From Corynebacterium canis (GTDB lineage: Bacteria > Actinomycetota > Actinomycetes > Mycobacteriales > Mycobacteriaceae): a DNA stretch of 64,000 nucleotides. This document shows, piece after piece, positions 31,171 through 41,505 of the stretch. Made by a program: the position numbers and the translations under genes. Each line of letters begins with the position of its first letter. Position 1 is the stretch's first letter. The stretch covers positions 361,831 through 425,830 of the forward strand of contig NZ_CP047080.1 of NCBI RefSeq assembly GCF_030408595.1. The letters are read 5' to 3'. The notes under the pieces were generated by a model. That model saw only the letters and a program-made list of their open reading frames with translations. It searched no databases and was not told where the DNA came from.

Positions 31171-31820
31171 CCAATCTGAAGCTTGACGTCCACACCGCCG
31201 ACGGTGGTATCGACGGCCAGGTTGAGCTGCCTGCTGCAATCTTCGACCGCGAAGCCAGCATTGCGCTGATGCACCAGGTTGTTAACGCGCAGCTTGCCGC
31301 GAAGCGCCAGGGCACCCACTCCACGAAGACTCGTGGCCAGGTGTCCGGTGGCGGCAAGAAGCCGTTCCGTCAAAAGGGCACCGGTCGTGCCCGCCAGGGT
31401 TCCATCCGCGCACCGCACTTTACTGGTGGCGGCGTGGCCCACGGTCCGGTCCCGCGCGACTACAGCCAACGCACCCCGAAGAAGATGAAGGCTGCCGCTT
31501 TGTTCGGCGCGCTCACCGACCGGGCACGCCACGATCGTATCCACCTGGTGAGCGAACTGGTTCCGGGCCAGCAGCCTTCCACCAAGGCCGCCCGCAAGTT
31601 CATCGAGCGCCTGACCGATCGCAAGTCTGTGCTGGTTGTTCTTGGCCGCGAGGATCTTACCGCTCGTCGCAGCGTTAACAACCTGCCTAACGTTCACGTG
31701 TTGGTCGCCGATCAGCTGAACACCTACGACGTCCTGAAGGCCGACGACGTTGTGTTCTCCGTTGAGGCGCTCAATGCCTTCGTTAACCGCGTCACTGGCG
31801 CGGACAAGGAGGAGAAGTAA
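31167..31820 (+). CDS. rplD: 50S ribosomal protein L4
   Basis: L4 (217 aa) lines the peptide exit tunnel; the tunnel loop [20 protein letters not shown] is conserved with no deletion. The start overlaps rplC and the last base of the stop overlaps the rplW ATG. Confidence 0.99.
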   Translation: MTNLKLDVHTADGGIDGQVELPAAIFDREASIALMHQVVNAQLAAKRQGTHSTKTRGQVSGGGKKPFRQKGTGRARQGSIRAPHFTGGGVAHGPVPRDYSQRTPKKMKAAALFGALTDRARHDRIHLVSELVPGQQPSTKAARKFIERLTDRKSVLVVLGREDLTARRSVNNLPNVHVLVADQLNTYDVLKADDVVFSVEALNAFVNRVTGADKEEK

Positions 31821-32119
31821 TGAGCACCGTCGCAGATCCCCGTGACATCATCTTGGCTCCCGTAGTGTCTGAAAAGTCCTACAACCTGATGGAGCAGAAC
31901 GTGTACACGTTCTTCGTGGATCCGGATGCAAACAAGACCGCCATTAAGATCGCCATCGAGCAGATCTTCGGCGTAAAGGTCGCGTCCGTGAATACCGCCA
32001 ACCGTCAGGGCAAGCGCAAGCGCACTCGCTATGGCTACGGGCAGCGCAAGTCCACCAAGCGTGCCATCGTGACTCTTCGCGAAGGTTCCATCGACATCTT
32101 CGGCGGTTCGGCCGCGTAA
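31820..32119 (+). CDS. rplW: 50S ribosomal protein L23
   Basis: L23 (99 aa), the tunnel-exit protein that docks SRP and trigger factor. Standard length, starting with [16 protein letters not shown] and ending with an [13 protein letters not shown] tail. Overlaps rplD by one base. Confidence 0.99.
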   Translation: MSTVADPRDIILAPVVSEKSYNLMEQNVYTFFVDPDANKTAIKIAIEQIFGVKVASVNTANRQGKRKRTRYGYGQRKSTKRAIVTLREGSIDIFGGSAA

Positions 32120-32149
32120 CCCGCGAGTCGACAAGTAAGGACGTAAAAC

Positions 32150-32992
32150 ATGGCTATTCGTAAGTACAAGCCGACTACGCCGGGTCGCCGCCAGAGCTCC
32201 GTTTCCGGATTCGACGAGATTACCCGTTCGACCCCGGAGAAGTCTCTGCTGCGCCCGCTGCACAAGACCGGTGGCCGTAACGTTCACGGCCACATCACCA
32301 CCCGCCACAAGGGTGGTGGACACAAGCGCCAGTACCGCGTTATCGACTTCCGCCGCAACGACAAAGACGGCATCCCGGCAAAGGTCGCTCACATCGAGTA
32401 CGACCCGAACCGCACCGCCAATATCGCGTTGCTGCACTACGTCGATGGCGAAAAGCGCTATATCATTGCCCCCAAGGGCCTGAAGCAAGGCACCATGGTT
32501 GAGTCTGGCCCCAACGCCGACATTAAGCCGGGCAACAACCTGCCGCTGCGCAATATCCCCGCCGGTGCCACCGTGCACTGCGTGGAATTGCGTCCGGGCG
32601 GCGGCGCCAAGATGGCTCGCTCCGCTGGCGCCTCCATCCAGCTGCTGGGTAAGGAAGGCAAGTACGCGGTGCTGCGTATGCCCTCCTCCGAAATCCGCCG
32701 CGTGGACATCCGCTGCCGCGCCACCGTGGGTGAGGTCGGCAACGCCGACCAGATCAATATCCGCTGGGGCAAGGCCGGCCGTATGCGCTGGAAGGGCGTT
32801 CGCCCGACCGTCCGCGGTGTGGTTATGAACCCGGTTGACCACCCGCACGGTGGTGGTGAAGGTAAGACTTCCGGTGGCCGTCACCCGGTGTCCCCATGGG
32901 GTCAGCCGGAGGGCCGCACCCGCAAGCCCAACCGCCCGAGCGATCGTTTGATCGTCCGCCGTCGCCGCTCCAACAAGAACAAGAAGCGCTAA
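32150..32992 (+). CDS. rplB: 50S ribosomal protein L2
   Basis: L2 (280 aa), essential for subunit association and the peptidyl-transferase centre. The [17 protein letters not shown] segment with the conserved His is present. It follows rplW by 30 bp and precedes rpsS by 15 bp containing GAGGAGG. Confidence 0.99.
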   Translation: MAIRKYKPTTPGRRQSSVSGFDEITRSTPEKSLLRPLHKTGGRNVHGHITTRHKGGGHKRQYRVIDFRRNDKDGIPAKVAHIEYDPNRTANIALLHYVDGEKRYIIAPKGLKQGTMVESGPNADIKPGNNLPLRNIPAGATVHCVELRPGGGAKMARSAGASIQLLGKEGKYAVLRMPSSEIRRVDIRCRATVGEVGNADQINIRWGKAGRMRWKGVRPTVRGVVMNPVDHPHGGGEGKTSGGRHPVSPWGQPEGRTRKPNRPSDRLIVRRRRSNKNKKR

Positions 32993-33007
32993 GAGGAGGT
33001 AAAGAGA

Positions 33008-33286
33008 ATGCCCCGTAGTCTCAAGAAGGGCCCCTTCGTCGACGAACACCTCCTCAACAAGGTGGACGCTCAGAACGAAAAGGGCACCAAGCAGGTTATT
33101 AAGACCTGGTCCCGCCGTTCCACGATTCTCCCCGATTTCATCGGCCACACCTTCGCCGTCCACGACGGCCGCAAGCACGTGCCGGTGTTCGTGGATGACT
33201 CCATGGTTGGGCACAAGTTGGGCGAGTTTGCCCCGACGAAAACGTTTAAGGGTCACGTCAAGGATGACAAGAAGGGACGTCGATAA
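33008..33286 (+). CDS. rpsS: 30S ribosomal protein S19
   Basis: S19 (92 aa) in the 30S head, [16 protein letters not shown] at the start and complete. Spaced 3 bp from rplV. Confidence 0.99.
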   Translation: MPRSLKKGPFVDEHLLNKVDAQNEKGTKQVIKTWSRRSTILPDFIGHTFAVHDGRKHVPVFVDDSMVGHKLGEFAPTKTFKGHVKDDKKGRR

Positions 33287-33289
33287 GCG

Positions 33290-33652
33290 ATGAGTGAAGC
33301 AATCACCACCGCCCGCGCTACCGCGCGCTTCGTCCGGGTAACCCCGATGAAGGCCCGCCGCGTCGTGGACCTCGTGCGTGGCAAGTCCGTTTCCGAAGCC
33401 CTGGCAATTCTGAAGTACGCCCCGCAGGCTGCTTCCGAGCCGGTTGCAAAGGTCGTTGCCTCCGCAGCCGCCAATGCCGAAAACAACTTCGGTCTCGACC
33501 GCGACAGCCTCGTCATCTCCCAAGCTTGGGCAGATGAGGGACCGACCATGCGTCGTTTCCGTCCGCGCGCTCAGGGCCGTGCCTTCCACGTCCGCAAGCG
33601 CACCAGCCACATCACCGTGGTTGTCGAGAGCCAGAAGGGAAGTGCTCAGTAG
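33290..33652 (+). CDS. rplV: 50S ribosomal protein L22
   Basis: L22 (120 aa), whose beta-hairpin lines the exit tunnel; the loop [20 protein letters not shown] shows no insertion or deletion of the macrolide-resistance type. Its TAG stop overlaps the GTG start of rpsC by one base. Confidence 0.99.
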   Translation: MSEAITTARATARFVRVTPMKARRVVDLVRGKSVSEALAILKYAPQAASEPVAKVVASAAANAENNFGLDRDSLVISQAWADEGPTMRRFRPRAQGRAFHVRKRTSHITVVVESQKGSAQ

Positions 33653-34401
33653 TGGGCCAGAAAATCCATCCCCACGGCCTCCGGCTGGGTATTACCTCCG
33701 ATTGGAAGTCCCACTGGTACGCCGACAAGCAGTACGCTGACTACCTCGCAGAAGACATCAAGATCCGCGAATTCCTGGCCAAGGGCCTGGACCGCGCAGG
33801 TGTCGCCGACGTAGTCATCGAGCGCACCCGCGACCGCGTTCGCGTAGACATTCACACCGCGCGCCCCGGCATCGTGATCGGCCGCCGCGGCTCCGAGGCT
33901 GATCGCATCCGCGGCGAGCTGGAAAAGCTCACCGGCAAGCAGGTCGCCCTGAACATCCTCGAGGTAAAGAACATCGACGCGAACGCTCAGCTGGTGGCTC
34001 AGTCCATCGCCGAGCAGCTGTCCAACCGCGTTGCTTTCCGTCGCGCCATGCGCAAGGCCATCCAGTCCGCGATGCGCCAGCCGCAGGTCAAGGGCATCAA
34101 GGTTGTGTGTTCCGGCCGCCTCGGCGGTGCCGAAATGTCCCGCACCGAGCGCTACCACGAAGGTCGCGTGCCGCTGCACACCCTCCGCGCCGAAATCGAT
34201 TACGGCACCTACGAAGCTCACACCACCTTCGGCCGCATTGGCGTCAAGGTGTGGATCTACAAGGGTGACGTGGTTGGTGGTCGTCGCGAGAGCGAAATCA
34301 ACGCCCCCGCCGCAGATCGCCGCAACCGTGGTGACCGTCGTGAGCGTCCGCGTCGCGGTGGCCAGCGTCGCCAGCGCGCAGAGCAAAAGCAGGAGGGCTA
34401 A
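33652..34401 (+). CDS. rpsC: 30S ribosomal protein S3
   Basis: S3 (249 aa, GTG start) with KH domain ([22 protein letters not shown]) and the C-terminal domain forming the mRNA entry site. A basic Arg-rich tail of about 35 residues follows, as in other actinobacteria. Confidence 0.99.
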   Translation: MGQKIHPHGLRLGITSDWKSHWYADKQYADYLAEDIKIREFLAKGLDRAGVADVVIERTRDRVRVDIHTARPGIVIGRRGSEADRIRGELEKLTGKQVALNILEVKNIDANAQLVAQSIAEQLSNRVAFRRAMRKAIQSAMRQPQVKGIKVVCSGRLGGAEMSRTERYHEGRVPLHTLRAEIDYGTYEAHTTFGRIGVKVWIYKGDVVGGRRESEINAPAADRRNRGDRRERPRRGGQRRQRAEQKQEG

Positions 34402-34403
34402 GA

Positions 34404-34820
34404 ATGCTTATCCCCAAGCGCGTCAAGTACCGTCGCCAGCACCGCCCGCACCGCTCCGGTGTGTCCAAGGGCGGCAACCGCATCAACTTCGGTGATTACG
34501 GCATCCAGGCTCTGGAGCCCGCCTACATCACCAACCGTCAGATTGAATCCGCGCGTATTGCCATCAACCGCCACGTCAAGCGTGGTGGCAAGGTGTGGAT
34601 CAATATCTTCCCGGACCGTCCGCTCACCCAGAAGCCGCTCGGCGTGCGTATGGGTTCCGGTAAGGGCGGCGTTGAAAAGTGGATCGCCAACGTGAAGCCC
34701 GGCCGTATCCTCTTTGAGATGAGCTACCCCAACGAGGAGATGGCTCTGGAGGCGCTGCGTCGCGCCGGCCAGAAGCTGCCCTGCAAGGTCCGTATCATCA
34801 AGAAGGAGGACCAGTTCTGA
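34404..34820 (+). CDS. rplP: 50S ribosomal protein L16
   Basis: L16 (138 aa) near the A-site tRNA; complete, [15 protein letters not shown] start and the conserved [18 protein letters not shown] segment. Overlaps the rpmC start by one base. Confidence 0.99.
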   Translation: MLIPKRVKYRRQHRPHRSGVSKGGNRINFGDYGIQALEPAYITNRQIESARIAINRHVKRGGKVWINIFPDRPLTQKPLGVRMGSGKGGVEKWIANVKPGRILFEMSYPNEEMALEALRRAGQKLPCKVRIIKKEDQF

Positions 34821-35050
34821 TGGCTTCCGGTACCCCCGCATTCGAGCTCCGCGAGCTCAACGCAGAAGAACTTGCTACTCGCCTGCGCGAAGCTAAGGAA
34901 GAGCTGTTCAACCTGCGCTTCCAGATGGCCACCGGCCAGCTGACCAACAACCGTCGCCTGCGCACGGTCAAGCGCGACATCGCCCGCATTTACACCGTGA
35001 TTCGCGAGCGCGAGTTGGGCCTGTCCGTAGTTCCGGGAGCTGAGGCTTAA
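34820..35050 (+). CDS. rpmC: 50S ribosomal protein L29
   Basis: L29 (76 aa) at the tunnel exit, with the ELRxLxxEEL-type start ([22 protein letters not shown]) and [19 protein letters not shown] end. Couples to rplP upstream and rpsQ 2 bp downstream. Confidence 0.98.
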   Translation: MASGTPAFELRELNAEELATRLREAKEELFNLRFQMATGQLTNNRRLRTVKRDIARIYTVIRERELGLSVVPGAEA

Positions 35051-35052
35051 AC

Positions 35053-35331
35053 ATGAGTGAGGCAAACGTGAACAAGAAGCAAAGAGGCGCCCGCAAGGTC
35101 CGCACCGGCTACGTGGTGTCGGATAAGATGCAGAAGACCATTGTTGTGGAGCTGGAAGATCGCCGTCAGCACAGCCTGTACGGTAAGACCATCCGCACCA
35201 ACTCCAAGGTCAAGGCACATGATGAGGATGAAATCGCCGGCATCGGTGACCTCGTTCGCATCGCAGAATGCCGTCCGCTGAGCAAGGACAAGCACTACCG
35301 CCTCGTCGAGATCGTCGAAAAGGCAAAATAA
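35053..35331 (+). CDS. rpsQ: 30S ribosomal protein S17
   Basis: S17 (92 aa), last gene of this S10 block. The OB-fold core is complete ([47 protein letters not shown]). A strong terminator follows, so rplN-rplX-rplE 13.6 kb away must have their own promoter. Confidence 0.98.
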   Translation: MSEANVNKKQRGARKVRTGYVVSDKMQKTIVVELEDRRQHSLYGKTIRTNSKVKAHDEDEIAGIGDLVRIAECRPLSKDKHYRLVEIVEKAK

Positions 35332-35352
35332 GCTTCCTTCGCTTATCGGCGC

Positions 35353-35397
35353 ACCCCGTCTCCCGCATCGTTTGGTGCGTGGGGGCGGGGTTTTTGC
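35353..35397 (+). terminator. terminator after the S10 operon
   Basis: ACCCCG...CCCGCATC pairs with GGTGCGTGGG...CGGGGT, followed by TTTTT. GCTTATCGGCGC, a variant of the recurrent boundary 13-mer, lies directly before it (35341-35352). Confidence 0.88.
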
Positions 35398-35718
35398 TTG
35401 TTTTGGGGGCGGGGTGCGTGATGGTCCCCAAACCAATGGAACACAAATTTTCCAGCCTCACCGCTGTGCATAATCCCGAAGGATTAAGGTGAAGCCCACC
35501 ATTATGGGGGTGGGTTCGAAATGGTAGCGCATAAGTGCTTCATTATTGTCTTTGCAGGTCGGGGGACTGTAGGGGTGGTTTTTTGTGGGTAATCGGTTAA
35601 GTAAAAACCAATTGCTTAAAAATTGTTGACCGATAAATAAATGAAAAAGGAGAATTTTCAATTATTTGCGCGCATACTGAACGAACAAATTGTGCCTACC
35701 CTAAGTAAAGAGGAGTCA
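35398..35718 (+). promoter_or_regulatory. leader of the peptide ABC operon
   Basis: No gene is seen. A promoter candidate is TTGCTT (35612-35617), 16 bp, TAAATA (35634-35639). An AACCCACC-like hairpin (AGCCCACC/GGGTGGGTT) lies near 35493-35517. The frame of the binding-protein gene is open back to 35641, but AGAGGAG just before 35719 marks the likelier start. Confidence 0.45.
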
Positions 35719-37407
35719 ATGTTCTCTTCCTGTACCTCCATTGTTCGGCCAGGACGCGCCGTTGCCGCGTCGGTTTCTGCCCTCTCGGTATGCGTTCTTA
35801 CCTTGACTGCATGTTCCAATCCGGACGACAACTCCGCGTCTGGGGCTTCGGGAACCAACGCTAGTGCCGAGCAGACTTTGGTTCTTTTGGACAACAATGA
35901 AACTGGTGGATACAACCCAGTTGCGGGGTATAGTCGCGCTGGCGATTCCCCGATCTATGAGGGGCTGTTCCGCCTCAAGGCTCCGGCCAGCGGGGGCAAG
36001 GATGCGTCGAAGATTCTCGTGGAATTCGAGCCGTTGCTCGCGGCAGGGCCTGCCGTTTCCAGTGATGGCAATAAGACTTGGACTGTCGAGGTGAAGGAAA
36101 ATATCGCTTTTTCCGACGGCTCATCTTTTGGCCCTGAGGATGTTGTTGCCACCTACAAGGCTATTCTCGATGAGCGCTCTGCTTCTGGTGAAGCTCTAGA
36201 CTGGGAAATGGTCAAGGATGTGCGTTCCGAAGGGAACAAAGTCATCTTCGAGCTGAAAATCCCGTACGCCGAGTTCGACCATAAGCTCCTCAACGGGATT
36301 GCCCCCTCAGAGGCCTTTGACGGTGATCCAAAGCTTGCGGAGGAATCTGAGCTGAACTCCAAGCCCGTGGGCACCGGTCCTTATAAGCTTGAGCAGTTGC
36401 GTGCGGATGAGGCTATCTTCACAGCCCGCGAGGATTACCACGGCGGTGCTCCGGAACTGAAGAAGATCGTTTACCGCGTTAATCAGGACGAAAACTCTCG
36501 CGCACAGCAGTTGCGTGGGGGCGAGGGTGACGGCACCATCATCGACCCAGCGCTTGCCCAAGAATTCAAGGGCAAGGATGGCTTCAAAGTGGTGTCCGCG
36601 CATTCTGCGGACTGGCGCGGCATCACCTTGCCGGCAGGGAATCCCGTGACCGGTGACCAAGCTGTGCGCACTGCTGTGAACTTGGCCGTGGACAGGCAGG
36701 CGCTGGCGAATGACGTGTTGAAGGGCCATGCCAAGCCTAATTCCACCTTCCTTGCGGACTTCTATGGGGATGCTTATGACCCCGCCGCCGATATTAACTA
36801 CGATGTGACCAAAGCAGAGAAGATTCTTGACGAGGCCGGTTGGAAGAAGGGCTCGGATGGTATTCGTGTCAAGGATGGTCAGCGCGCCGCTTTCGACGTC
36901 ATCTACTATCCGAATCTTGATCGCGCCCGTGCTGACCTGACCCTGGCTGTTGCCTCTGACCTGAAGAAGATTGGCATCGAGGTCACCCCTCTTGCACGCG
37001 ATTCCAAGTCAGTAAATGAAGAGGATTATGCGAAGATCCCTGTCATGCTTGGTGGTGGGGCAACGCCATACTCGGTTGATGGTCAAATCTACACCGTCCT
37101 GCACTCTAAGTTCGCCAAGCCTGGAGCAGGGGCGTGGTGGGATAACTGCTCTGATTACGTCAATCCGGAGATTGACAAGCTGTTGGACGAGGCTCGCGTT
37201 GAGCAGGATCAGGCCAAGCGTGATGCGCTTTATCGCGAGATCCAGAAGCTTTACGCTGAAAAGCCGGCAATGCTGCAACTGGTCTATGTCGATCACGTTT
37301 ACGTGGAACGCGATCTTGGTTACACTCATCCTGCCGAGATTCTGGAGCCGCACGCGCACGGTTTGAACTTCGGTCCGTGGTTCAATCTAGCGGCTTGGCA
37401 CAAGTAA
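35719..37407 (+). CDS. Peptide/metallophore ABC substrate-binding lipoprotein
   Basis: 562-aa family-5 extracellular solute-binding protein (DppA/OppA/NikA class). Signal peptide with lipobox LTAC (Cys32). Typical blocks include TWTVEVKENIAFSDGSSFGPEDVV, GTGPYKLEQL and AVRTAVNLAVDRQALANDV. The C-terminus is His-rich (YTHPAEILEPHAHG), which could suit a metal or metal-chelate ligand, but the substrate cannot be decided. ATG 35719 follows AGAGGAG by 3 bp. First gene of a five-gene importer operon. Confidence 0.9.
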   Translation: MFSSCTSIVRPGRAVAASVSALSVCVLTLTACSNPDDNSASGASGTNASAEQTLVLLDNNETGGYNPVAGYSRAGDSPIYEGLFRLKAPASGGKDASKILVEFEPLLAAGPAVSSDGNKTWTVEVKENIAFSDGSSFGPEDVVATYKAILDERSASGEALDWEMVKDVRSEGNKVIFELKIPYAEFDHKLLNGIAPSEAFDGDPKLAEESELNSKPVGTGPYKLEQLRADEAIFTAREDYHGGAPELKKIVYRVNQDENSRAQQLRGGEGDGTIIDPALAQEFKGKDGFKVVSAHSADWRGITLPAGNPVTGDQAVRTAVNLAVDRQALANDVLKGHAKPNSTFLADFYGDAYDPAADINYDVTKAEKILDEAGWKKGSDGIRVKDGQRAAFDVIYYPNLDRARADLTLAVASDLKKIGIEVTPLARDSKSVNEEDYAKIPVMLGGGATPYSVDGQIYTVLHSKFAKPGAGAWWDNCSDYVNPEIDKLLDEARVEQDQAKRDALYREIQKLYAEKPAMLQLVYVDHVYVERDLGYTHPAEILEPHAHGLNFGPWFNLAAWHK

Positions 37408-38439
37408 ATGGCACAGCCTCAACACCATCAGGTCCCGCAGCAACCCAGGCCACGGTTTCAGAGTCGCCGCCGGGCAGTTTGGGGAATCGTCTTCAGGCGA
37501 GTAGTGGTAGCAATACCCATTTTGGTGGCGACGACTGCTGGGGTGTTCGCTTTGGCTGCGGTCAGCCCCTTCGATCCGCTGGATGCGTATCTCAAAGGGC
37601 AGGCAGGTAGTTACACGGAGGCGCAGCGAGAATCAATCTCGCACCAACTTGGCCTAGACCGATCGTGGTGGGAGTCGTGGCTGGTGTGGCTGCAGGGCTT
37701 AGCCTCGGGTGACCTTGGTATTTCTCGTTCGTATTCCCAACCTGTGACGCAAGTACTGGTTGAACGGCTGCCGTGGACGATGTTGCTCGGCGTGTGTGGG
37801 CTTGCCGGTGCGATTGTGCTTTCCTTTTGCTTGGGGCTGTGGGCTGCGGTGCACCGCGGCGGTGCAGCGGACCGGGCGATCCTAGCGCTCGCCACCGTGA
37901 TCCAAGCGACGCCACCCTTTGTTGTGGCGCTTGGTGGATTGGGTCTGTTTGCCCTGGTGTGGAAGTTGTTCCCGACCGGCGGGCTGACCTATCCGGGGCA
38001 GCCGGTAACCTTTTCCTCCACGGTTGCGCACCTAGCGCTACCTGCGACAGTACTGGCGATTACGCAGGTTCCGTGGTTGGTGTTGTCCCTACGGGAGTCC
38101 ATCGTGGAGGTCATGGACTCCGGAGCTGTGACAGGTGCGCAGGTCCGGGGTATCCCCAGACGGACGATTATTTTCTCGCACTTGTTACCGACCTCTGTGC
38201 CACCTTTTCTGGCGCTGATTGGTGCGGGACTATCCGAGTTGGTTGTTGGCTCCACACTGGTTGAGGCCGTGTTCGCATGGCCGGGGTTGGGCACCGCCTT
38301 GGTGAAGTCCGCGCAGAGTCTGGATTTTCCGCTGCTGAGCATCCTCACTGTTGCGACGACTGCGGTGGTCCTGCTGGGCAACCTGCTTGCCGATGTCGCA
38401 TTTGTTGTTCTCGATCCGAGGGTGGATGCGGATGCTTAA
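37408..38439 (+). CDS. Peptide/nickel ABC permease (DppB type)
   Basis: 343-aa inner-membrane permease. A Pro/Gln/Arg-rich cytoplasmic N-terminus (about 30 residues) precedes about six membrane segments. The EAA-type loop near residues 230-260 includes TGAQVRGIPRRTIIFSHLLP, and the VVGSTLVEAVFAWPGLGTALVKS segment is typical of DppB. Starts at the base after the binding-protein stop and overlaps the next gene by 8 bp. Confidence 0.92.
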   Translation: MAQPQHHQVPQQPRPRFQSRRRAVWGIVFRRVVVAIPILVATTAGVFALAAVSPFDPLDAYLKGQAGSYTEAQRESISHQLGLDRSWWESWLVWLQGLASGDLGISRSYSQPVTQVLVERLPWTMLLGVCGLAGAIVLSFCLGLWAAVHRGGAADRAILALATVIQATPPFVVALGGLGLFALVWKLFPTGGLTYPGQPVTFSSTVAHLALPATVLAITQVPWLVLSLRESIVEVMDSGAVTGAQVRGIPRRTIIFSHLLPTSVPPFLALIGAGLSELVVGSTLVEAVFAWPGLGTALVKSAQSLDFPLLSILTVATTAVVLLGNLLADVAFVVLDPRVDADA

Positions 38440-39307
38440 AACACCGAAAACTACAGCTTTGGCGGCTAAAAATCGAAAGCCGGCTGCGGGCAGAGTGTTC
38501 GCACCACAGGTCGTTGTGGCCGGGGTGTTGCTGATCGTCATTGCCGCTTATGCGCTGCTTACTCCGCTGCTCAGTGATGCTGACCTTGTGCTCACCGATT
38601 TCGCTAATGCTGGCACCGCCCCAGGGTCCGAGTACCTGTTCGGTACCGATTCCAAAGGCCATGACGTGTTCTTACGCGTGGCCGCCGGCATGCGCATCTC
38701 GTTGTTTATCGCGATCGTCACGGCGGTGTTCTCCGCGATCGTTGGGGTGATTCTGGGCGTCGTGGCGGGCACCATGGGTGGTCGCGTGGATAGGATTATT
38801 ATGCGCGGCGCGGATGTTACCAACGCCCTGCCGCACCTGTTGTTGGGTTTGCTGATTGTGAGCTTGTTCCGTGGCTCGATTACAGCCATTATCGCTTCCT
38901 TGGTGCTTACCCACTGGGTGACCATCACCCGTACCGTCCGCGCGGCGGTGTTGCATCTGCGCAGTGCTGAGTTCGTGGAGGCAGCCTACCTGTCTGGGCT
39001 GCCGCGCATCCGCATCATGTTTCTGCATGTGGTGCCGGCGGCGTTGGGGCAGGCGCTGGTTGGTTTGATTCTGCTGATCCCGCACGCGATCTGGCACGAG
39101 TCCACGCTGTCCTTCCTGGGGGTGGGGCTGCCGCCGCATAAACCGTCGTTAGGCACGTTGCTTGCCGATGCGGAGGGGGCTCTGCTTCTCGGGCACTGGT
39201 GGATTTTGGTGTTTCCTTCCTTCTTCCTTGTCGCGACTACGCTCTGTATCGCCACGATTGGTAACCATTTGAAAAACCGCATGATTGGTCAGGAGGTGTT
39301 GGTATGA
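38432..39307 (+). CDS. Peptide/nickel ABC permease (DppC type)
   Basis: 291-aa permease with the EYLFGTDSKGHDVFLRV motif typical of DppC and six membrane segments; the coupling loop is EAAYLSGLPRIRIMFLHVVP. ATG 38432 (or 38426) is chosen inside the end of the preceding gene because homology starts there. Its stop overlaps the ATPase start (ATGA). Confidence 0.92.
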   Translation: MLKTPKTTALAAKNRKPAAGRVFAPQVVVAGVLLIVIAAYALLTPLLSDADLVLTDFANAGTAPGSEYLFGTDSKGHDVFLRVAAGMRISLFIAIVTAVFSAIVGVILGVVAGTMGGRVDRIIMRGADVTNALPHLLLGLLIVSLFRGSITAIIASLVLTHWVTITRTVRAAVLHLRSAEFVEAAYLSGLPRIRIMFLHVVPAALGQALVGLILLIPHAIWHESTLSFLGVGLPPHKPSLGTLLADAEGALLLGHWWILVFPSFFLVATTLCIATIGNHLKNRMIGQEVLV

Positions 39308-40194
39308 GTGAGCAGGCAAAACTGTTGGAGATTGACAACCTGACGGTGCGGATTCCGCTGCGCGGCGGGGATATCGTGCACGCCGCATCCAATATTGCTC
39401 TTTCCGTGCAGCGGGGCGAGGTCGTTGCCGTTGTCGGCGAGTCTGGTTGTGGGAAGTCCATTATCGCAGCCTCCGTGGTGGGGTCGTTGCCACCCCATGC
39501 GGTCACCTCGGGGCGAGTGCAGTACTACTATCCCGACGGCCGTAGCGTAGACATCCTGGCCCGCCGCCCACGCACCGCCATGCTTGCAGCCACGGATAGT
39601 GAGTTGGCGGGGCGTCGAATAGCACTGGTGCCTCAGTCGGCGGCGACATTCCTCACCCCCGTACGCACTGTTGGTTCCCAGCTGGCCGAAACCATCTCGG
39701 TGCTGGGCAGCACCCACAGTGTCGAGGAGTTACTGGCCAGGGTGCAGCTTGACGGCGATGTCGCCGCCAAATATCCCCATGAGCTTTCCGGCGGGATGGC
39801 CCAGCGGGCGGCAGTAGCATTCGCACTGGCCGGGGATCCCGACTTAGTCATTGCGGACGAGCCGACAGCGGCCCTCGACCCGGACTTGACCATCGTGCTG
39901 CTGACCATGCTCCGCGAGATCGCCGATGCTGGCGCGGGCGTCATGCTGATCACGCACGATATTTCCGAGCTGCGTGACAGTGGTATCGCCGATCGCATTG
40001 CGGTGATGTACGCCTCCCGCTTTGAGGAAACCGGTGCAGCCGACCAAGTGCTCGAAGCACCAAACAGCCCATACATGCGCGATCTGCTGGCCGCCCTGCC
40101 CGAAAACGGCATGCACTCCATGCCGGGGGCCGTGCCAAGCCTGACCAACCTAGCCGACGACTACTGCTACGCCCGCCGACTCGAGGAGGCCTAA
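39304..40194 (+). CDS. Peptide ABC ATPase (DppD type)
   Basis: 296-aa ATPase energising the importer. Walker A is VGESGCGKS, signature HELSGGMAQR, Walker B DLVIADEPTAALD. The usual C-terminal oligopeptide-transporter extension is shortened, ending LADDYCYARRLEEA. It overlaps the permease gene by 4 bp and abuts the next ATPase gene. Confidence 0.92.
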   Translation: MSEQAKLLEIDNLTVRIPLRGGDIVHAASNIALSVQRGEVVAVVGESGCGKSIIAASVVGSLPPHAVTSGRVQYYYPDGRSVDILARRPRTAMLAATDSELAGRRIALVPQSAATFLTPVRTVGSQLAETISVLGSTHSVEELLARVQLDGDVAAKYPHELSGGMAQRAAVAFALAGDPDLVIADEPTAALDPDLTIVLLTMLREIADAGAGVMLITHDISELRDSGIADRIAVMYASRFEETGAADQVLEAPNSPYMRDLLAALPENGMHSMPGAVPSLTNLADDYCYARRLEEA

Positions 40195-40869
40195 ATGACC
40201 AGCAACACAGATGCGCCGCAGCGGGCGCTGGTTGCCCAAGGAATATCCAAATCCTTCGGCACCAACGATGGCACAGCACGGCTGATCCTAGACAACGTGT
40301 CAATTACAGTCACCCCTAGTCAGATCGTCGGTCTGCGGGGGCCATCAGGCGTAGGCAAATCCACCCTCGGGCGCATCCTCGCCGGCCTTGAAACCCCCGA
40401 CCACGGGCAATGCCTATGCGACGGTGAAATCATTGGGCCAGTACGCAGCCGCAAAGGCCAACCAGTACGCGGCCAGATCGGCATGATCTTCCAATCACCA
40501 CGACGCTCCTGTGACCCGAGAATGACACTCGGCCGCACCATCGCAACAGCCGCCGCAACCCGGAAAACCCAGGATACAACCATCCAAACACTCATCGACA
40601 GCGTCGGACTCACCCCAGACCTGCTGCAACGCTTCCCAAACCAAGTATCCGACGGCCAACTCCAACGCGCCGCCGTAGCCCGCACACTGGCCGCACAACC
40701 GCGCTACCTCATCTGCGATGAAATGACCGCCATGCTCGACGCCGCGAACTCCGCAGCAATCGTCGCCGTCATCCGCACATACGCCGACACCGGCGGCGGA
40801 GTACTCATGATCAGCCACGAACACAGACTGCTCGACGCCGTCTGCGACAACATCAAGCAACTCGACTAA
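40195..40869 (+). CDS. Peptide ABC ATPase (DppF type), short
   Basis: 224-aa ATPase, second motor subunit. Walker A is GPSGVGKST, Walker B YLICDEMTAMLD. The signature reads QVSDGQLQR in place of LSGGQ, a notable change. It lacks the C-terminal extension of longer DppF proteins. A truncated paralogous ATPase remnant faces it on the other strand 80 bp downstream. Confidence 0.88.
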   Translation: MTSNTDAPQRALVAQGISKSFGTNDGTARLILDNVSITVTPSQIVGLRGPSGVGKSTLGRILAGLETPDHGQCLCDGEIIGPVRSRKGQPVRGQIGMIFQSPRRSCDPRMTLGRTIATAAATRKTQDTTIQTLIDSVGLTPDLLQRFPNQVSDGQLQRAAVARTLAAQPRYLICDEMTAMLDAANSAAIVAVIRTYADTGGGVLMISHEHRLLDAVCDNIKQLD

Positions 40870-40949
40870 CACCCCCACCAGCCCCGAAAAACACTACAAT
40901 AACATCATCGCCTAGACAGTGGCCTTTCCATCGTTGCACGGGGACCTGG

Positions 40950-41505
40950 TCAATGCTTAACAGCACTGAGCTGGACTACTTCGGAGCAATACGACCGCAG
41001 TAGTTCATCGTCGTGACTGACTAGGACAACACCCATATCCACGTTGTTGATCTCCGCTAGGACGCTCATCACTTTGGCTGCTGCATGATGGTCTAGAGCC
41101 GAGGTGATCTCGTCACACAACAATAACTTTGGGTGCACTGCCAAAGACCGCGCAATCGCAACACGTTGCCGCTGTCCACCAGAGAGGTGGCTTGGTTTGT
41201 GCTGCGCGAGTTTCGCATCGATTCCTACTTTCTCCAACAGTCTTAACGCCTCCTTGCGTGCGGCATTTCGACTCTTTACCGATGCCCGTGCTGCACGCGC
41301 TACTGCGTCGAGTGCCGTCATTTTCGGATTGAGCGTAGAAGCTGGGTCCTGCGAGATGATCTGGATCATCATTCGATTTCTCCGCGGCCAGCGTTGCCCG
41401 GCACTTCGGGTTACTCCCGCACATTCAATTGTGCCTTCCTCCGCATCTTGCAATCCCACCAAGCACCGAAGCGAGCTGGGATTTGCGGTGAAACGTCGGC
41501 AGACC
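40950..41505 (-). pseudogene. 5'-truncated peptide-transporter ATPase (DppF type)
   Basis: The minus-strand frame encodes about 170-185 residues: Q-loop region QIISQDPASTLNPK, signature HLSGGQRQR, Walker B LLLCDEITSALD and switch VVLVSHDDELL. The Walker A P-loop and everything before it are missing. The frame runs back only through NPSSLRCLVGLQD, a remnant of the sequence after the P-loop, to a stop near 41507. It therefore cannot hydrolyse ATP. It is probably the tail of an old second transporter cut off at the pnuC promoter region. Confidence 0.8.

Noticed and set aside
35687..35706. Possible DtxR box before the peptide ABC operon
   Set aside because: About 9 of 19 positions match the consensus, no better than background.
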